64,000 bases of DNA from Bretschneidera sinensis (lineage: Eukaryota; Streptophyta; Magnoliopsida; Brassicales; Akaniaceae). The translations under genes and the position numbers were made by a program. The notes under the pieces are model-generated. The model made no database searches, had not been told where the DNA came from, and was given only the letters and a program-made list of their open reading frames with translations. Shown piece by piece: positions 11,297 to 23,261 of the stretch. The stretch spans positions 111,395,036-111,459,035 of the forward strand of contig CM043699.1 of NCBI GenBank assembly GCA_023935145.1, written 5' to 3'. Positions within the stretch are counted from its first letter, which is position 1. Each line of letters begins with the position of its first letter.

Positions 11297-11716
11297 TGCT
11301 TCTGTGCGTTTCTATTTTATATCTTCCTGTGTATGGAAAATGTTGTAACTTTGTGTATGGCAATTGTTGTAACTTAATATATTGTCTGTATTTTATCATG
11401 TAAAATGTTGAAGCCTTTTGAACCCTTTGAGCTAGTTGTGATCTTTATTGATTTTACCAGTCTTACCCCGAATTTCTTGTTTCTTAGCAACTGGAAAATG
11501 GAGAGGGAGAACAAGGTATGCTGTTTCTGGGGCTCCCTGTTATGTTGTTTTGATTTCAGCCCTATGCAATGTTTGCATTCCTTTTTTGATCTTTTCTAAG
11601 GCAAAGTGTGCACACAACCTTTACAAAATTTATACTTGAAACTTATCCAAATAAATTTATAGTCCAATCCAATGTATACACGATAAGCCCAACATATTCT
11701 ACAATCCTAATTTAGC
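11297..11716 (+). other. 3' flank of the NRPE5-like gene
   Basis: AT-rich sequence after the stop codon, presumably 3' UTR and terminator region. Short ORFs here overlap in different frames and show no family features. Confidence 0.5.
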
Positions 11717-12859
11717 TAGGGGTGGCAGTGGGCTGTGCTGGCCTACGGATCACATAAGTAGGCTTATTGTGCCGTGTTGTGTCTCCCTCTCTTTTGTGTC
11801 ATACAATGCTTTTAAAAATCTTAGTTCGGCATCATCCAAGGCCCGTATGGTTATTGGGCTATGTTGGCCCATGAGTTTCATAAGTGTATATTGATTTTTT
11901 TTTGTTAAAAATAGTAAAAAAAAAAAGTATAAATATTGAATTAAATGCTTATAATTGTATAGAAAAGAAATCATTTTATTGATGAAGTTAAATATTAGAA
12001 ATTAAATAAAATAACAATATAAACAAATAACATAAAAATTACAACTTTTAAAAATCTTTTAAATAAATAACTTACAAAAACAACATATAAAATAAAGAAA
12101 GAAGATGAAATGACTTATAAATGGGTGAAATATAAAAAAAAACAACTTATAAATTTTAAAATTAGAAAAATATAAAATATTATCAATAATAAAAAAACCG
12201 TAATTTTTATAACATTTTTGACATTTAAATAAAAAAAATTAAACTTATTCAATTAATAGACAAACGACTTTAAAAATTAAATTATGCGCTATCTAACAAA
12301 GCTATGCAGTTAAGTTTCATTCGGTGGATTAAAAAGAAAAATATTATATGATTTCCTCTTACTATTTTAGTTCATTGAATCAAATGATATTATGTTAAAA
12401 TCAAGCAATTATAACTTCAATATTTAAATTAAAAATTTATAAATAACATTTTTTGTGTTTAAATATTTGCACAGGTTTGATTTAATTTATATTAATGCGT
12501 GATTCTAGGTTAACTTGCTTAATTTATGAATTAGTAGATCATGTGTCATTATGTTAAGAATAAGGTAATAATTTTCATTTTTTTTCACCATATTAAAATA
12601 TCAAATTTATTATCATCTAATTCTTCTTGACTCAATATTCCAGTGACATAAAATTGTATGTAATTTTGAATTTATTAGATATTATGGTCGCCTGATGCCG
12701 AGCCGTATTTTTTTTTCGTGCCGTGAATCCCAAAAACTAAACTAGCACACCACGAAGAATAATACTGTGCCAAGCACGATCGACCTATGAAAATGTGGGC
12801 TGTGCCAGGCTGTGTTAAACTTGTTTCGACGGGTTGGCATGGCCCATTACCAGCCCCTA
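11717..12859. mobile_element. Non-autonomous hAT-type DNA transposon, copy 1
   Basis: The ends are TAGGGGTGGCAGTGGGC on the left and GCCCATTACCAGCCCCTA on the right, which form a terminal inverted repeat. Flanking 8-mers AATTTAGC (11709-11716) and ACTTTAGC (12860-12867) agree at seven of eight positions. An 8-bp target duplication and this TIR style are hallmarks of hAT elements. The AT-rich interior has no transposase ORF. A second copy in opposite orientation is at 39882-41068. Confidence 0.85.
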
Positions 12860-12867
12860 ACTTTAGC

Positions 12868-13584
12868 CAAATTCAGACCACTGCCATTTTAAGCCCATTT
12901 AATTTCTAGACTCTTCCTTTCAAATCTCCCTTATACAGTAGATGCAATCAAAATCTATACTACATCTTTCTTTCTTCTCTACTACTTCTGTTACTTTCTT
13001 TTCTCCTTTCTCTGGAGGCTTGTTCTTGCTTTCTTTTTTCAAGCTCTTTTCAATCTCTCTGTATCTCTCTCTCGGCTGATTGATTTTGTGGTTGTGTACT
13101 CATGGATGTAAGTTGTGGTTGTGTAATGAAAATGATAGAGAGGGAAAGCGAGAGAGAGAGAGAGAGGACTGTTTGGTTGAGAGAGGAGAAATAGATGACT
13201 GGGCTTGTTGATAGGGATGAGAAAGAGGAGAGCCTCTGCGTGGGTTGTAACGACTGTGTGCAGGCAAATGTAAGGCTGTTTCTGCTCCAAGCCCGCTCTG
13301 GAAACAAAAATTCGCGCGCTCAAAGGCAAATCCGCGAACTTTAAACGATAGCCCTCTTAGTACGCTAATATGCGGATTAAGAGCACGATCGTCCTCCCCT
13401 ATGAACGAATTTGGGCACTTAGCATTGAACTCACGTGCGAAAATACTCCTTTAAATGGTGACATCAAAGACTTATTAACCTTTTTAGCCGGGATAGAAAG
13501 AATATTTTCAGCCACCGTAACAAATTTCTCAATTTCAGTCCAAAATAAGAGAAAACAAAAAGGATAAAGAATCCGTAGCTTGAA
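12868..13584 (+). other. Upstream region of the PPR gene
   Basis: It holds a pyrimidine-rich stretch (12960-13040) and a GA microsatellite (13140-13168). No conserved protein is encoded. It probably contains the PPR promoter, though no convincing TATA box was identified. Confidence 0.4.
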
Positions 13585-15525
13585 ATGCTATCATTGTCTC
13601 GAGGATCAATCAGATTCACTAGCTCGATCACTATATTACCCATCCTAAATCATATTCAATTGGTAATCCCAATACCATGCAATCTCAAACTTCTCTATAA
13701 CTCGGTTAATAGCTCGGTCATCACCATAGCTGCAATACCCGAAAGAGAAGATTACAGTGCCAATTCAAACGGGGCACGATCCAATTGGCTGATCACGAAG
13801 CTAAGCAGAGAAGGCAAAATCCGCGAAGCGAGGAAACTGTTCGATGAATTGCCTGACAGAGATGTGATTACATGGACTACAGTGATTACTGGATATATCA
13901 AATGTGGGTTGGTTGAAGAAGCAAGAAAACTGTTTGACAGAGTTGATGCCAAGAAGAATGTGGTAACATGGACTGCAATGGTTAATGGGTATTTGAGGTC
14001 GAGTAGAATTATGGAAGCAGAGAGGTTGTTTGATGAAATGCCAGTAAAAAATGTGGTTTCTTGGAATACTATGATCGATGGGTACGCGCAAAATGGGAAG
14101 TTTGATAAAGCTCTTGAGCTGTTTGAGAAAATGCCTGAGAAAAATGTAGTGACATGGAATACGATTATAACTGCATTGGCCCAACGTGGGAGGATAGAGG
14201 AGGCAATGGGGCTTTTTGATACTATGCCAAAAAGGGATGTGATTTCATGGACGGCGATGGTTACTGGGTTAGCAAAGAATGGTAGGATCGATGAGGCTAA
14301 AAGGGTTTTCGATAGGATGCCAGAAAGAAATGTGGTGTCGTGGAATACGATGATAACGGGTTATGCGCAGAATATGAGGTTGGATGAGGCTTTGGAGTTG
14401 TTTGAGAGGATGCCGGAGAGGGACTTGCCTTCATGGAATACGATGATCACGGGGCTTATTCAGAATGGAGAGTTAAATAGGGCGTGGAAACTGTTTGATG
14501 AGATGCCACAAAAGAATGTTATTTCTTGGACCACCCTGATCACAGGGCATGTACAGGATGGGCAAAGTGAAGAAGCATTGAAGATTTTTTCAAAAATGCT
14601 CGCGGATGGTGGGGTGAAGCCTAATCAGGGAACTTTTTTGAGTGTTTTGAGTGCTTGTAGTGACTTAGCTGGTCTTGGAGAGGGACAGCAGATTCACCAG
14701 ATAATTAGTAAGTCTGTCTATCAAGATAATGAATTTGTGGTATCAGCACTCATTAACATGTATTCGAAATGTGGGGAGTTGGGTACTGCTAGGAAAATGT
14801 TTGATGATGGGTTGATAAGCCAGAGGGATTTGGTATCTTGGAATGGTATGATTGCAGCCTATGCACACCATGGATATGGAAAAGAGGCAATCAGCTTATT
14901 TAATGAAATGAAGGAACTAGGATTTAAACCTGATGATGTCAGCTATGTGGGGTTGCTCTCTGCATGCAGCCATGCTGGTTTGGTGGAGGAGGGAATGAAT
15001 TACTTTGATGAACTCGTGAGAGACAGGTCCATTCAAGTGAGAGAAGATCATTATGCATGCTTGGTTGATCTTTGTGGTCGGGCAGGAAGGCTAAAGGAGG
15101 CTTTTGATTTTATTGAGCGGCTTGGGACTAAGCCATCAGCATCTGTTTGGGGAGCTCTTCTTGCTGGATGTAACGTTCATGGTGATGAGAATATAGGGAA
15201 GATGGCTGCAAAAGAGCTTTTAGAAGTGGAACCACAGAATCCAGGCACTTTTTTGTTGTTGTCTAACATATATGCTTCAACTGGGAAATGGAGAGAAGCT
15301 GCTAACCTGAGGTTGAAAATGAAGGACAAGGGGTTGAAGAAGCAGCCTGGTTGTAGCTGGATTGAAGTTGAAAATAGGATTCATGTGTTTGTAGTTCGTG
15401 ACAAATCACATTCTCATTCTAATCTTATTTATTCTATACTCCATGATCTTCATGCAAAAATGAAGAAGATTAAATATGTACCGGATAATGATTTTGGAGC
15501 GGATGACGATTTCTTGATGATGTGA
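13585..15525 (+). CDS. Pentatricopeptide repeat protein, PLS class with E/E+ tail
   Basis: Intronless ORF of 646 aa. The first 40 or so residues are Ser/Arg/Ile-rich without acidic residues, consistent with an organellar presequence. From about residue 65 there are back-to-back PPR motifs with the repeated cores VVSWNTMIDGYAQNGK and ARKLFDEMP, then longer P/L-type repeats (KPNQGTFLSVLSACSDLAGL, YSKCGELGTARKMF). From about residue 516 comes the E motif (SVWGALLAGCNVHG, LLLSNIYASTGKW). The E+ region follows from about 589 (GCSWIEVENRIHVFVVRDKS). The C-terminal DYW deaminase is absent. PPR proteins bind specific organellar RNAs, and E/E+ members usually act in C-to-U editing. It resembles the Arabidopsis At2g35030 type, but orthology is not proven. 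Confidence 0.93.
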   Translation: MLSLSRGSIRFTSSITILPILNHIQLVIPIPCNLKLLYNSVNSSVITIAAIPEREDYSANSNGARSNWLITKLSREGKIREARKLFDELPDRDVITWTTVITGYIKCGLVEEARKLFDRVDAKKNVVTWTAMVNGYLRSSRIMEAERLFDEMPVKNVVSWNTMIDGYAQNGKFDKALELFEKMPEKNVVTWNTIITALAQRGRIEEAMGLFDTMPKRDVISWTAMVTGLAKNGRIDEAKRVFDRMPERNVVSWNTMITGYAQNMRLDEALELFERMPERDLPSWNTMITGLIQNGELNRAWKLFDEMPQKNVISWTTLITGHVQDGQSEEALKIFSKMLADGGVKPNQGTFLSVLSACSDLAGLGEGQQIHQIISKSVYQDNEFVVSALINMYSKCGELGTARKMFDDGLISQRDLVSWNGMIAAYAHHGYGKEAISLFNEMKELGFKPDDVSYVGLLSACSHAGLVEEGMNYFDELVRDRSIQVREDHYACLVDLCGRAGRLKEAFDFIERLGTKPSASVWGALLAGCNVHGDENIGKMAAKELLEVEPQNPGTFLLLSNIYASTGKWREAANLRLKMKDKGLKKQPGCSWIEVENRIHVFVVRDKSHSHSNLIYSILHDLHAKMKKIKYVPDNDFGADDDFLMM

Positions 15526-15584
15526 GTTCTGAATTTGAAGATCATGACGATTTCTTGGTGATGTGAGTTCTCAATTTGAAGATC
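15503..15584 (+). repeat. 41-bp tandem duplication spanning the PPR stop codon
   Basis: Units 15503-15543 and 15544-15584 each contain GACGATTTCTTG, GATGTGAGTTCT and AATTTGAAGATC and differ at two positions by eye. The first copy carries the stop codon in use (15523-15525), so the second lies in the 3' UTR. Confidence 0.9.
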
Positions 15585-15789
15585 ATTGTGTTTTCTATTG
15601 CTTACCTTGCCCTCATACTCACCAACAAAATGGGTCTGTAGAGAGTGAACACAGTATTGTCGATGTGAAATGTGTTATAGTGCTAGTAAATTTAATTGAT
15701 AAAATCTTTTGATCTTTCTGTATAAAAAATTTGAAATTGATATTTGGTTCTTTAGAAAAATTAAAGAGTTTAAAATGGATGGACAACAT

Positions 15790-16540
15790 TGATCTTGTTG
15801 AAAATAAAAACCTAAAGTCCCACGTTAAGAACAGTTGACTCAATTTTGAGAGTTAGAAGAGGAAGGGAAGGAAGGAGGAAGGATAGACAACACTGATCTT
15901 GTCAAAAATAAAAACCTAAAGTCCCATGTGAAGAACAGTCGACAGGGGGGATTGATTTCCGAAATAACTCCACAAAGAAGAGAAAGAAGGAGGGTCCAAG
16001 AAGCCTTCCAGGTAGTTCGAGAGCTAAATGCCTCTTAACGCCCCAAAGCAAACATCCTGATGGGCATTCAAGACCGTGACCTCATCAACTGGCCCACCAT
16101 ACCCAAGAACAATGACGGGAAGTAGGATTAATCAGGATGGTGTTGATCTTGTCCAAAATAGAGACCTAAAGTCCCACGTTAAGAACAATCGACTCAATTT
16201 TGAGAGTTAGAAGAGAGAGAGATAGAGAGAGCTAAAGTGCCACGTTAAGAACAATTAACTCAATTTTGAGAGTTAGCAAAGAGAGAGACCTAAAGTCCCA
16301 CGTTAAGACAGTTGACTCAATTTTGAAGGGGGGGGAAGAGAGAGAGAGAGATTTCCGAAAATAACTCCACAAAGAAGAGAAAGAATGACGGTCCAAGAAG
16401 CCTCCCAGGTAGTTCAAGAGCTATACGCCTCTTAACACCCCAAAACAAACGTCCTGATGGGCATTCAAGATCGTGATCTCATCCAGTAACCCACCAAACC
16501 CAAGAAGAATGACGGGAAGAAGGATCAATCAAGATGTTAC
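15790..16540 (+). repeat. Nested tandem repeat array next to a gypsy gag remnant
   Basis: A unit containing AAAACCTAAAGTCCCACGTT, GAACAGT and CTCAATTTTGAGAGTTAG occurs near 15795, 15892 (partial), 16143, 16230 and 16283. A longer block with CCGAAATAACTCCACAAAGA and CCTGATGGGCATTCAAGA occurs near 15955 and again near 16355. The second block translates into gag-like sequence. The unit also resembles the NRPE5 leader at 5584-5665. Confidence 0.75.
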
Positions 16541-17458
16541 TGGTTATACCACGATCACGGCCATGACACAGAAGAGTGCCACACACTCAAAGACCAGATC
16601 GAATCCCTCATCCAAAGGGGATATCTGAAAAAATACATCGAGATTGAAACTTGACGAGAGATGACTAAAACCGATCAAGATGAAACCCTAGGGCAAGCCC
16701 GAAGAGAAAATATTGTGCTGACAAAATTGAGAAAACAGACTCGCTATCGCGGGCACCATCAAGACCATCTTCGGAGAACCAACCACTGGTGGAAAATCAC
16801 TCCAACTAAAAAAGGCTTATGCATGGTCAATAGTGTCAGTAAGCGGGCCAAACAAAAGTCAAGAATCGAACAGGTCATATCCTTCACAGATGACAACCTA
16901 AAAGGGATACAAATACCCCAATATGATGTGATATTTGTGACCCTGCTCATAGGGAACTACAATGTGGAAAATATCCTAGTTTATGATGGGAGCTTAGTCG
17001 ACATCCTCTACTATGATGCTTTCAAGAAGATGAACCTCAGAGATGACTAGCCCAAACCAGTCATATCTCCATCTTACGGGTCTTCAGGCGAACCAGTACT
17101 ATCAAAAGGGAGCATTGTCTTACTAGTCACTGTAGGGATAACTCCCCAACAAACCACCATCATGACCATTTTCCTGATTGTCAAGCATCCATCCTCCTAC
17201 AATTCCATCTTTGGCAAGCCAAGCCAAAACGCCATGAGAGCGGTAGTCTCCAATTATCATCTAAAGATGAAAATCCTTACCAAAAATGGCATAGGAGAAA
17301 TCCACGGAAATCAAGCGATGTCCCGCTCGTGCTACCTTAACTCTATTAAGGAGCAAAAAATGACCAAGGCCTTGCCCCTTGAGTATGGAAGGACCCTACC
17401 GCATCTAGAGGGTACACGGAACAGAAATCGCGAGAAATTCAAAAAATCCCATCAGTGA
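16382..17458 (+). pseudogene. gypsy gag and protease remnant, + strand
   Basis: The first part reads CYWLYHDHGHDTEECHTLKD and then QIESLIQRGYLKKYIEI, matching the nucleocapsid end of the gag at 1913-3414. The 16661-17050 ORF ends with the protease region (ILVYDGSLVDILYYDAFKKM), with Tyr-Asp-Gly at the active site. The 17162-17458 ORF (FLIVKHPSSYNSIFGKPSQN) matches the 1368-1592 piece of the first element. RT is missing, so this is a truncated relative of the first element in opposite orientation. Confidence 0.75.
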
Positions 17459-17609
17459 AATCGTTTTCCCATTTACTCAATTTTGCTTTACTTAATTATA
17501 TATTGTAGCTTCGACATATTTTATTCAATTAATAAAATTGTCTACTATTTCACCCTTATGCTTCGATTCTTTGTAAGAAACACATGCACAGAGGGAAAAT
17601 ATCGAAAGT

Positions 17610-17733
17610 ATTCACTTTTGAAATTGGCTCAAACACACCAACAAAGCCATCATCGTTGATATAACAAAGCCATATCTTTGGTGTAACAAAGTCATCATCT
17701 ATGATGCAACAAAATCATCATCAATGATGCCCT
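17610..17733 (+). repeat. Short tandem repeat with an ACAAAGYCATCATC core
   Basis: About four imperfect units of 23-27 bp, each with ACAAA(G/A)(C/T)CAT and GATG(A/C) blocks. No ORF. Confidence 0.6.
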
Positions 17734-17759
17734 AAGTCCTAGGTCTATCTAGGCTCAGA

Positions 17760-20022
17760 GAGTATAATACACGTACCCTCAATGTAAGGATAAAAGAGTA
17801 ATTGTGGTATTATTATATTGAAATTATATATGCATATATAAAGAATGAAAGTTGAAATTTGAAAGAAATTATGTGTGGAATGAAATTGAAATTGAAATTT
17901 AAGTAGTTTGAAGAAAGATTTTGAATTCAAAAGAGTTAAAAAAAAATTCAAAGAAGAAAGTACATAAAGTTTTGAAAGATTGAACGAAAGAGATAGATTT
18001 TTTTTGAAAGAAAGTTGAAAGATTTTTGAAAGTTTAAAGTTGGACTGGTCAACTATACAGCCGACCAACCGATTGGCTTATAAGGGTGACCGATCGACTG
18101 GTTGGGTGGACCAATCAGTTGGTTAACCGACCGATTGATTGGTCGGTTGGTTGGGTAGCCAACTGACCGGTCGACTGGCAGCCAATCGATGGTTCTAATA
18201 GTAGTTTTGAATTTTTTTGAAAAGTTAAACCGGTTGACCGAGTAGTCGATCGATCAGACCAAAAAATTTATATATAAAGGATTTTGAATTTGAAATTCAC
18301 TTTACGAAACCGTTCTCTCTCTTTAAGATTACTCTATCTCTCTAGAAAAGCTTATAAACATTTGATAAACACTTTAAAACCAAAGAATTGATAATCATGA
18401 TTTGAAATCATTGAATTTGGAGGAGTATTTTCAAGAAATTTGAGGAAAGTTTTGAAAAATGTAATGTTAATGAAATTTTTCCGTTTGGAATATTGAAATT
18501 TGAGAAAATTAAACTTGCATACATGAAATTTAATCTAGTACATAGCATAGACAAATTGAAGAATAAGATAGAAAGTCTAATAAGTATATCATGAGTAGGT
18601 GGTGGTGATCAACAATTAGGTGAAATTTTTGAAAAAAGTAGGAAAGAAAAGGAGGTTATCCAATAGTAGCTTTAAGTGCTACTAGGTGAGTTGAATTTAC
18701 TTTTAGTAAACGAGACCAACATGAAAAGTATAAAGAAATTGAAATGATTGATAATATGAAATAATTCTTGAAAATATATGTTAAATATGATTGTTTTGAT
18801 ATATGAATGTTATTTGAATAAATAAATAGAAATATGAAGTATAATGAAATTGAAAGAAAGTTATGAACAATAAATTGATGAACTGAGAATCTTAAAAGGA
18901 TATTATTGAATAAAAAGTTGATGACTTGTATGATGAATCTCTCGAAATGATAAGAAATGAATTAATATCTTTGAAGGAGAATTATTGATGAGAAATTGAT
19001 CAGTTATAAGTTGATATATGAAGAAATGACTTGATATATATATGATAAAAGAAAGATGTTATGAAAGACATAGTTTGATATGATATGCCTGTTTGCATGT
19101 TATTGATCATATGCATAGAGGGAAAACCAGAACTATGATCGATCTAGATGAAATATGTCAACATGTAGGAACACATTCCCAGATGATATACTAGAAATTG
19201 GTATTCCCATACATTGATAGTATGGAGTGATATATGAAATGATGATGAAATGATGTGATGTGAAAGAAAGAAAAGAAATGATGATGGAATGATGATGTTG
19301 ATGCATGCATTTATTTAATTATTGTTGTTGAGATGTTTTAGCATCAAATTGATTGAGTAATGATGATAGAAAGATGAGTCTCATAATGTGACAACTATGA
19401 TGAGAAAATGATTGAAAAGAAAGACATGATATGATAGACAATAAATGATTGAGTATATGATGAGGTAATTATGATGAAAACAATATAAAGATGATAATAT
19501 GAAATTAATAGATATATAATGATAGAGATGATTGATTATTGATTTGAATTATATATTTATGAAAATTGATTGATGAACAGATATTGAAAGTTATTATTAT
19601 GATTGTAGTATGAAATATGACTAGAAGTATTCAAATCAAATACTTCTAGTAAATTGAATTCACTGAGCTTGTGAAGCTCACTTTTCAATTATTAATGATT
19701 TCAACTTGTAGGCAGATCCAATAGATTTTTACCTTGAGACCAGAGTTTCATCCTAAGCGAGTCCACGTGGTTGGCGTCCTTAGACATTGTGAGAAAGAAG
19801 AAAGAAATATTTTGAGAAAGAATGTTCATGCATTTTATTATATTTGTTTATGTTTGAATCTGATAGGATAAAGATGTTGTATCTCCTCTAAAAAGAGTTG
19901 AGGTTGATGTTGTAATTATTATTTTCAGTTTATGTATTATATTGTTGCATGTATGTATCATGCTTAGATCGTAAATGTGACAATACCATCTTAGGTAGGT
20001 TAACCTAGGATGGGTCATTACA
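17760..20022 (+). mobile_element. gypsy LTR copy, + orientation (solo LTR-like)
   Basis: The right end reads GGATGGGTCATTACA and is the reverse complement of the LTR starts at 20982 and 23262. Internal landmarks also match in reverse complement: GCTTTAAGTGCTAC near 18672, and the block around CTGAGCTTGTGAAGCTCAC near 19665. The left boundary is uncertain because it lies in AT-rich and low-complexity DNA. No adjoining coding region belongs to this copy. Confidence 0.65.
18055..18260 (+). repeat. Self-complementary GACCGATTGGT-type repeat
   Basis: Many short copies of GACCGATTG/CCAATCG-like words in both orientations, including CCGACCGATTGATTGGTCGG, make this stretch prone to form hairpins. 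It lies within or beside the left part of the LTR copy. Confidence 0.6.
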
Positions 20023-20981
20023 TAGAGTGGCACAAAGACTAATATGGGGATCTCTCCCCCACCTTGAGGGCCTGTCACCTTAGAATACAAACATTCTAAA
20101 GCTGAAGAGCCAACACACTCTCACGTATAGGGAAAGACTAGGACAAAATCCTTAGGATAGTAAGCGCAAGCACAAGGCGTCGAGTTACATTTACACTTAG
20201 GCTAAAACTCATAAACATACTGAACTAAATTCATACTCAGACAAGTCAACATATGGTTCTCCCTTGAGAAACCAGGGTAAATCCTTGCAAGTTAAAAGCC
20301 CCGAGTACCAAGCTAGGCATTCCAAAGACCATTCACACTTGGTATACCAAAAACTAAGCATCTAGAGGAAAAAGGGAAGAAAAGACACGTAGACAAACAC
20401 ATGGTAAAAGAACCTTTTCATTAATATTTAAATTTGATACAAGAGGTAGGAATGAAGGCCAAAATTACATGGAAAAATAAAAAGCTTCCAAGCCCTAGAC
20501 CTCGAAGTTTCGAGGCTTAATGCCCACTTCTTCCATTCCATCCTTAGCCTCTTAATCACCTTCAGCCATGATGTTCTTGTCTTCTGGAATCTCGATACTG
20601 AAGAGATCAAGCCCTATGAAGGCCTTCACAACTTGGGATCTATGTGCGTGTTGAAGGCCATTAAAGATTTATCCTCCTCCACGACTCTCTTCCCAACTTC
20701 GGGAAGCTCAACCCTAATAGCCTCGGTCTCATCCCGACCTTTGGATAAGTCTTTCTAAACGATAAAGACCTCCCTTTCAATAGTAGAATCCTCTCATCCT
20801 TGGTCTGAACCTCGGCCTGAAGCTGAGCCACATGATCTTTATTCTCATCCAATTGCCTATGCACATCCAAGAGCCGGCGAGCAAGAATGCCTAAGCCAAT
20901 GCTATTCTGAAAAAGAAAAAAATAACATAGCATGAGTTAAAGCCCTTTAAAAAAAAAGACAAATTGAAATAGGGGAAAAAC
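20023..20981 (-). pseudogene. Retroelement-type coiled-coil ORF remnant and flanks
   Basis: On the minus strand, 20661-20933 encodes a heptad-like, charged segment (RQLDENKDHVAQLQAEVQTK). A continuation in another frame, to about 20480, has acidic residues. Coiled-coil ORFs of this kind accompany some plant gypsy elements, but the family cannot be named. The ORF is short and broken. The rest of the interval has nothing recognisable. Confidence 0.35.
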
Positions 20982-22395
20982 TGTAATGACCTATCTTAGG
21001 TTGGCCACTTCCGAGACAGTGTCGTCACTGTTTGAAATCCAAGCACGACACATATATGCAAAAATATAAAAATGTCAACTGAATTATTTACATACATAAA
21101 TCCTCAACCCTTAACATGGGAGTTACATCATTCAGATCTCAACTGAGCAGTATATACAACATATTATGCATGAATATTTACAAATATTTTTTTTTCTCAT
21201 TAGTCTGATGATGTGGACCACATGGCTTACAGAAAATGATTTAATCTGAATCTCCGCTCACAATTCTATCAGTCATGCCCGCTACCTGAAATCATTGTAC
21301 AATGAGGAGTGAGTTTCACAAGCTCAGTGAATTAAATTTACTAGAAGGATTCGATTATATACTCCTAGTTACATCTTATAATTCAATTACTTCTAATAAT
21401 CTTCCAATATTCAATCATCTCTTTCCTCAAATAATTCAATAATAATATTTTGTAATCACTACTCAATTTCATAATTCCCCTTTACACAATCTTTTCTTAA
21501 GTTACTCATCAGACATATCAATCTTTCAATCATATATTTTATCATCTCTAAATTATCAATTTAACATCATCATTTACCTCGTTATGAGGTTCACAACATA
21601 TAATCAATCACTCAGACAATTTTCGTCATATTTGTCTCTCTATGAGACTCATTCGTCTATCAATAAATTTACATTCAAGAATAACAATTTAGCATCTCAA
21701 GCAATAACAATCAATATTTAAAGTAAATACAATACGTGAATTTAAATGTTATTATTATTTGGGAATGTCTTTTCACATGTCGACATGTTTTAGCTTAGAC
21801 CGACTGCCTTCCAGGTTCTTTCATTCTCATTTAGACTGGATGTCTTTCTGGTTCTTTTATTCTCATTTAGACCGGTTGCCCTCTTGGTTCTTTTATTTTC
21901 AGCTATACCAGCTGTCACAGTTTCATTTAGACTGACTGTCTTTTCGATTCTTTTATTTTCATTTAGACCTGCTACCTTCCCGGTTCTTTTATTTCATGCA
22001 TATGCATAAGAATAATGATATGAATCATATGAACAATAATACAAAAACAGGCATACATTCAGGCATTCAAATTAACTATCATGCTTCTTCTCAAATTATT
22101 TTTTTGATCAATTTCACTAAATTCTTCTCCTCATATATCATATCAGATCATCAACCATAGCTTGTAAAGAATTTCGTTTATCACCTTCATTATTAATTCG
22201 ACTCATTATTCTAATAATATTACTTCTTAGATAATAATTCTCTACATATCAATTATTTCTATCATACCAATCAACTAACTTTCATCTATCATCAAATCAT
22301 AAATTAATGATTTATTCAAATACTGTCACTATATATTTCATATTTATCTTGATTACTTAAAGTAAATCTAACTCACCATGTAGCACTTAAAACAT
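20982..22395 (-). mobile_element. gypsy LTR copy, - orientation, downstream of a gag remnant
   Basis: It begins TGTAATGACCTATCTTAGGT, like the LTR at 23262 (TGTAACGACCCATCCCGGGT). The two stay alignable through AATCATTGTACAATGAGG-type, CATGTCGACATGTT and ACTTAAAGTAAATC landmarks for about 1.4 kb. The copy joins gag sequence at about 22395, where the rest of the LTR is missing. Confidence 0.7.
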
Positions 22396-23164
22396 AGTTC
22401 GTCTATGAACCTCTTACACTTCTTCTCCTCTAGGTCTACCATTTCCGGTACAAACCTCGACAAAGCCACAAATCTTTTATCATATCGAGTCATAGTCAAA
22501 ACATTTACTCCAAATAAATAAAATCTCTATTTTGTTGGGCTCTAAAGGTATAAGGAAACTATTTTTCAAGGAAAATCTCCTTAAACCTATTCCAGGTTAA
22601 GGGTCTATCAATATATGTATTTACCTTGGGAAGAGCATCCTTCAATAATTCCAGGGCCTCTCTCTCTAACTTGAACGTAGCAAAAACGACCCTCTGCCTA
22701 ACAGTCATTGGTAAAATACCAAATAAATCTCTCTACATGTTTCTCCCAAAACTCAGGCTTAAAAAGATTCATAGATCCTTTAAACAACAAGACATTCAGC
22801 TTAGTATATCTCTCTGCATCTCATGCATAAACTCATTTTTCCCCTTTTGAACATTTACCATTACTGGATTTACAACAGTCTCAGGCACTGCTCTAGCCTA
22901 TTCATCAAGTCTATGCTATAAGCTATCAACTCTATTATCTGTTATATTCATTTTCTCAAGAGCATGAGTAAAGGCTTATCTTAGCTCATCTTTTTCAACT
23001 TCAGATTCTCTAATACCTTTACTACTATCAATTATATTGACAACACGTTCATTTCTAGGAACCACAGATACATACTCCATCTCGACTTGTCACAATATTG
23101 GGGGCCTACCACGCCCTCTAAAATCAACAACTCTAATTCTAATTCTAGCACGTCCATGTGTCAT
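22396..23164 (-). pseudogene. gypsy gag remnant
   Basis: On the minus strand an ATG at 23164 starts MTHGRARIRIRVVDFRGRGR, after which stops interrupt. Further along, LTWNRFKEIFLEK and MTRYDKRFVALSRFVPEMVD are recognisable plant gypsy gag (retrotrans_gag) blocks. The pol genes are absent, so the element has lost most of its interior. Confidence 0.75.
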
Positions 23165-23245
23165 CCTCAGACTATTAAAATATAATTTATTTTAATCTTC
23201 CACTTTCTTACTTTTTATGCACTCTACAGAATCATAAAACCTAAT

Positions 23246-23257
23246 GCTCTGATACCA
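23246..23257 (-). other. tRNA-Met type primer-binding site
   Basis: The minus strand reads TGGTATCAGAGC four bases after the LTR end at 23262. This matches the initiator-Met tRNA 3' end used by many plant LTR elements, and it fixes the orientation of this element as minus. Confidence 0.8.
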
Positions 23258-23261
23258 AAAT

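Noticed and set aside
13039..13329. Minus-strand ORFs of 96 and 85 codons upstream of the PPR gene
   Set aside because: Overlapping frames through a CT/GA microsatellite, Ser/Leu-rich only, no domain and no start context.
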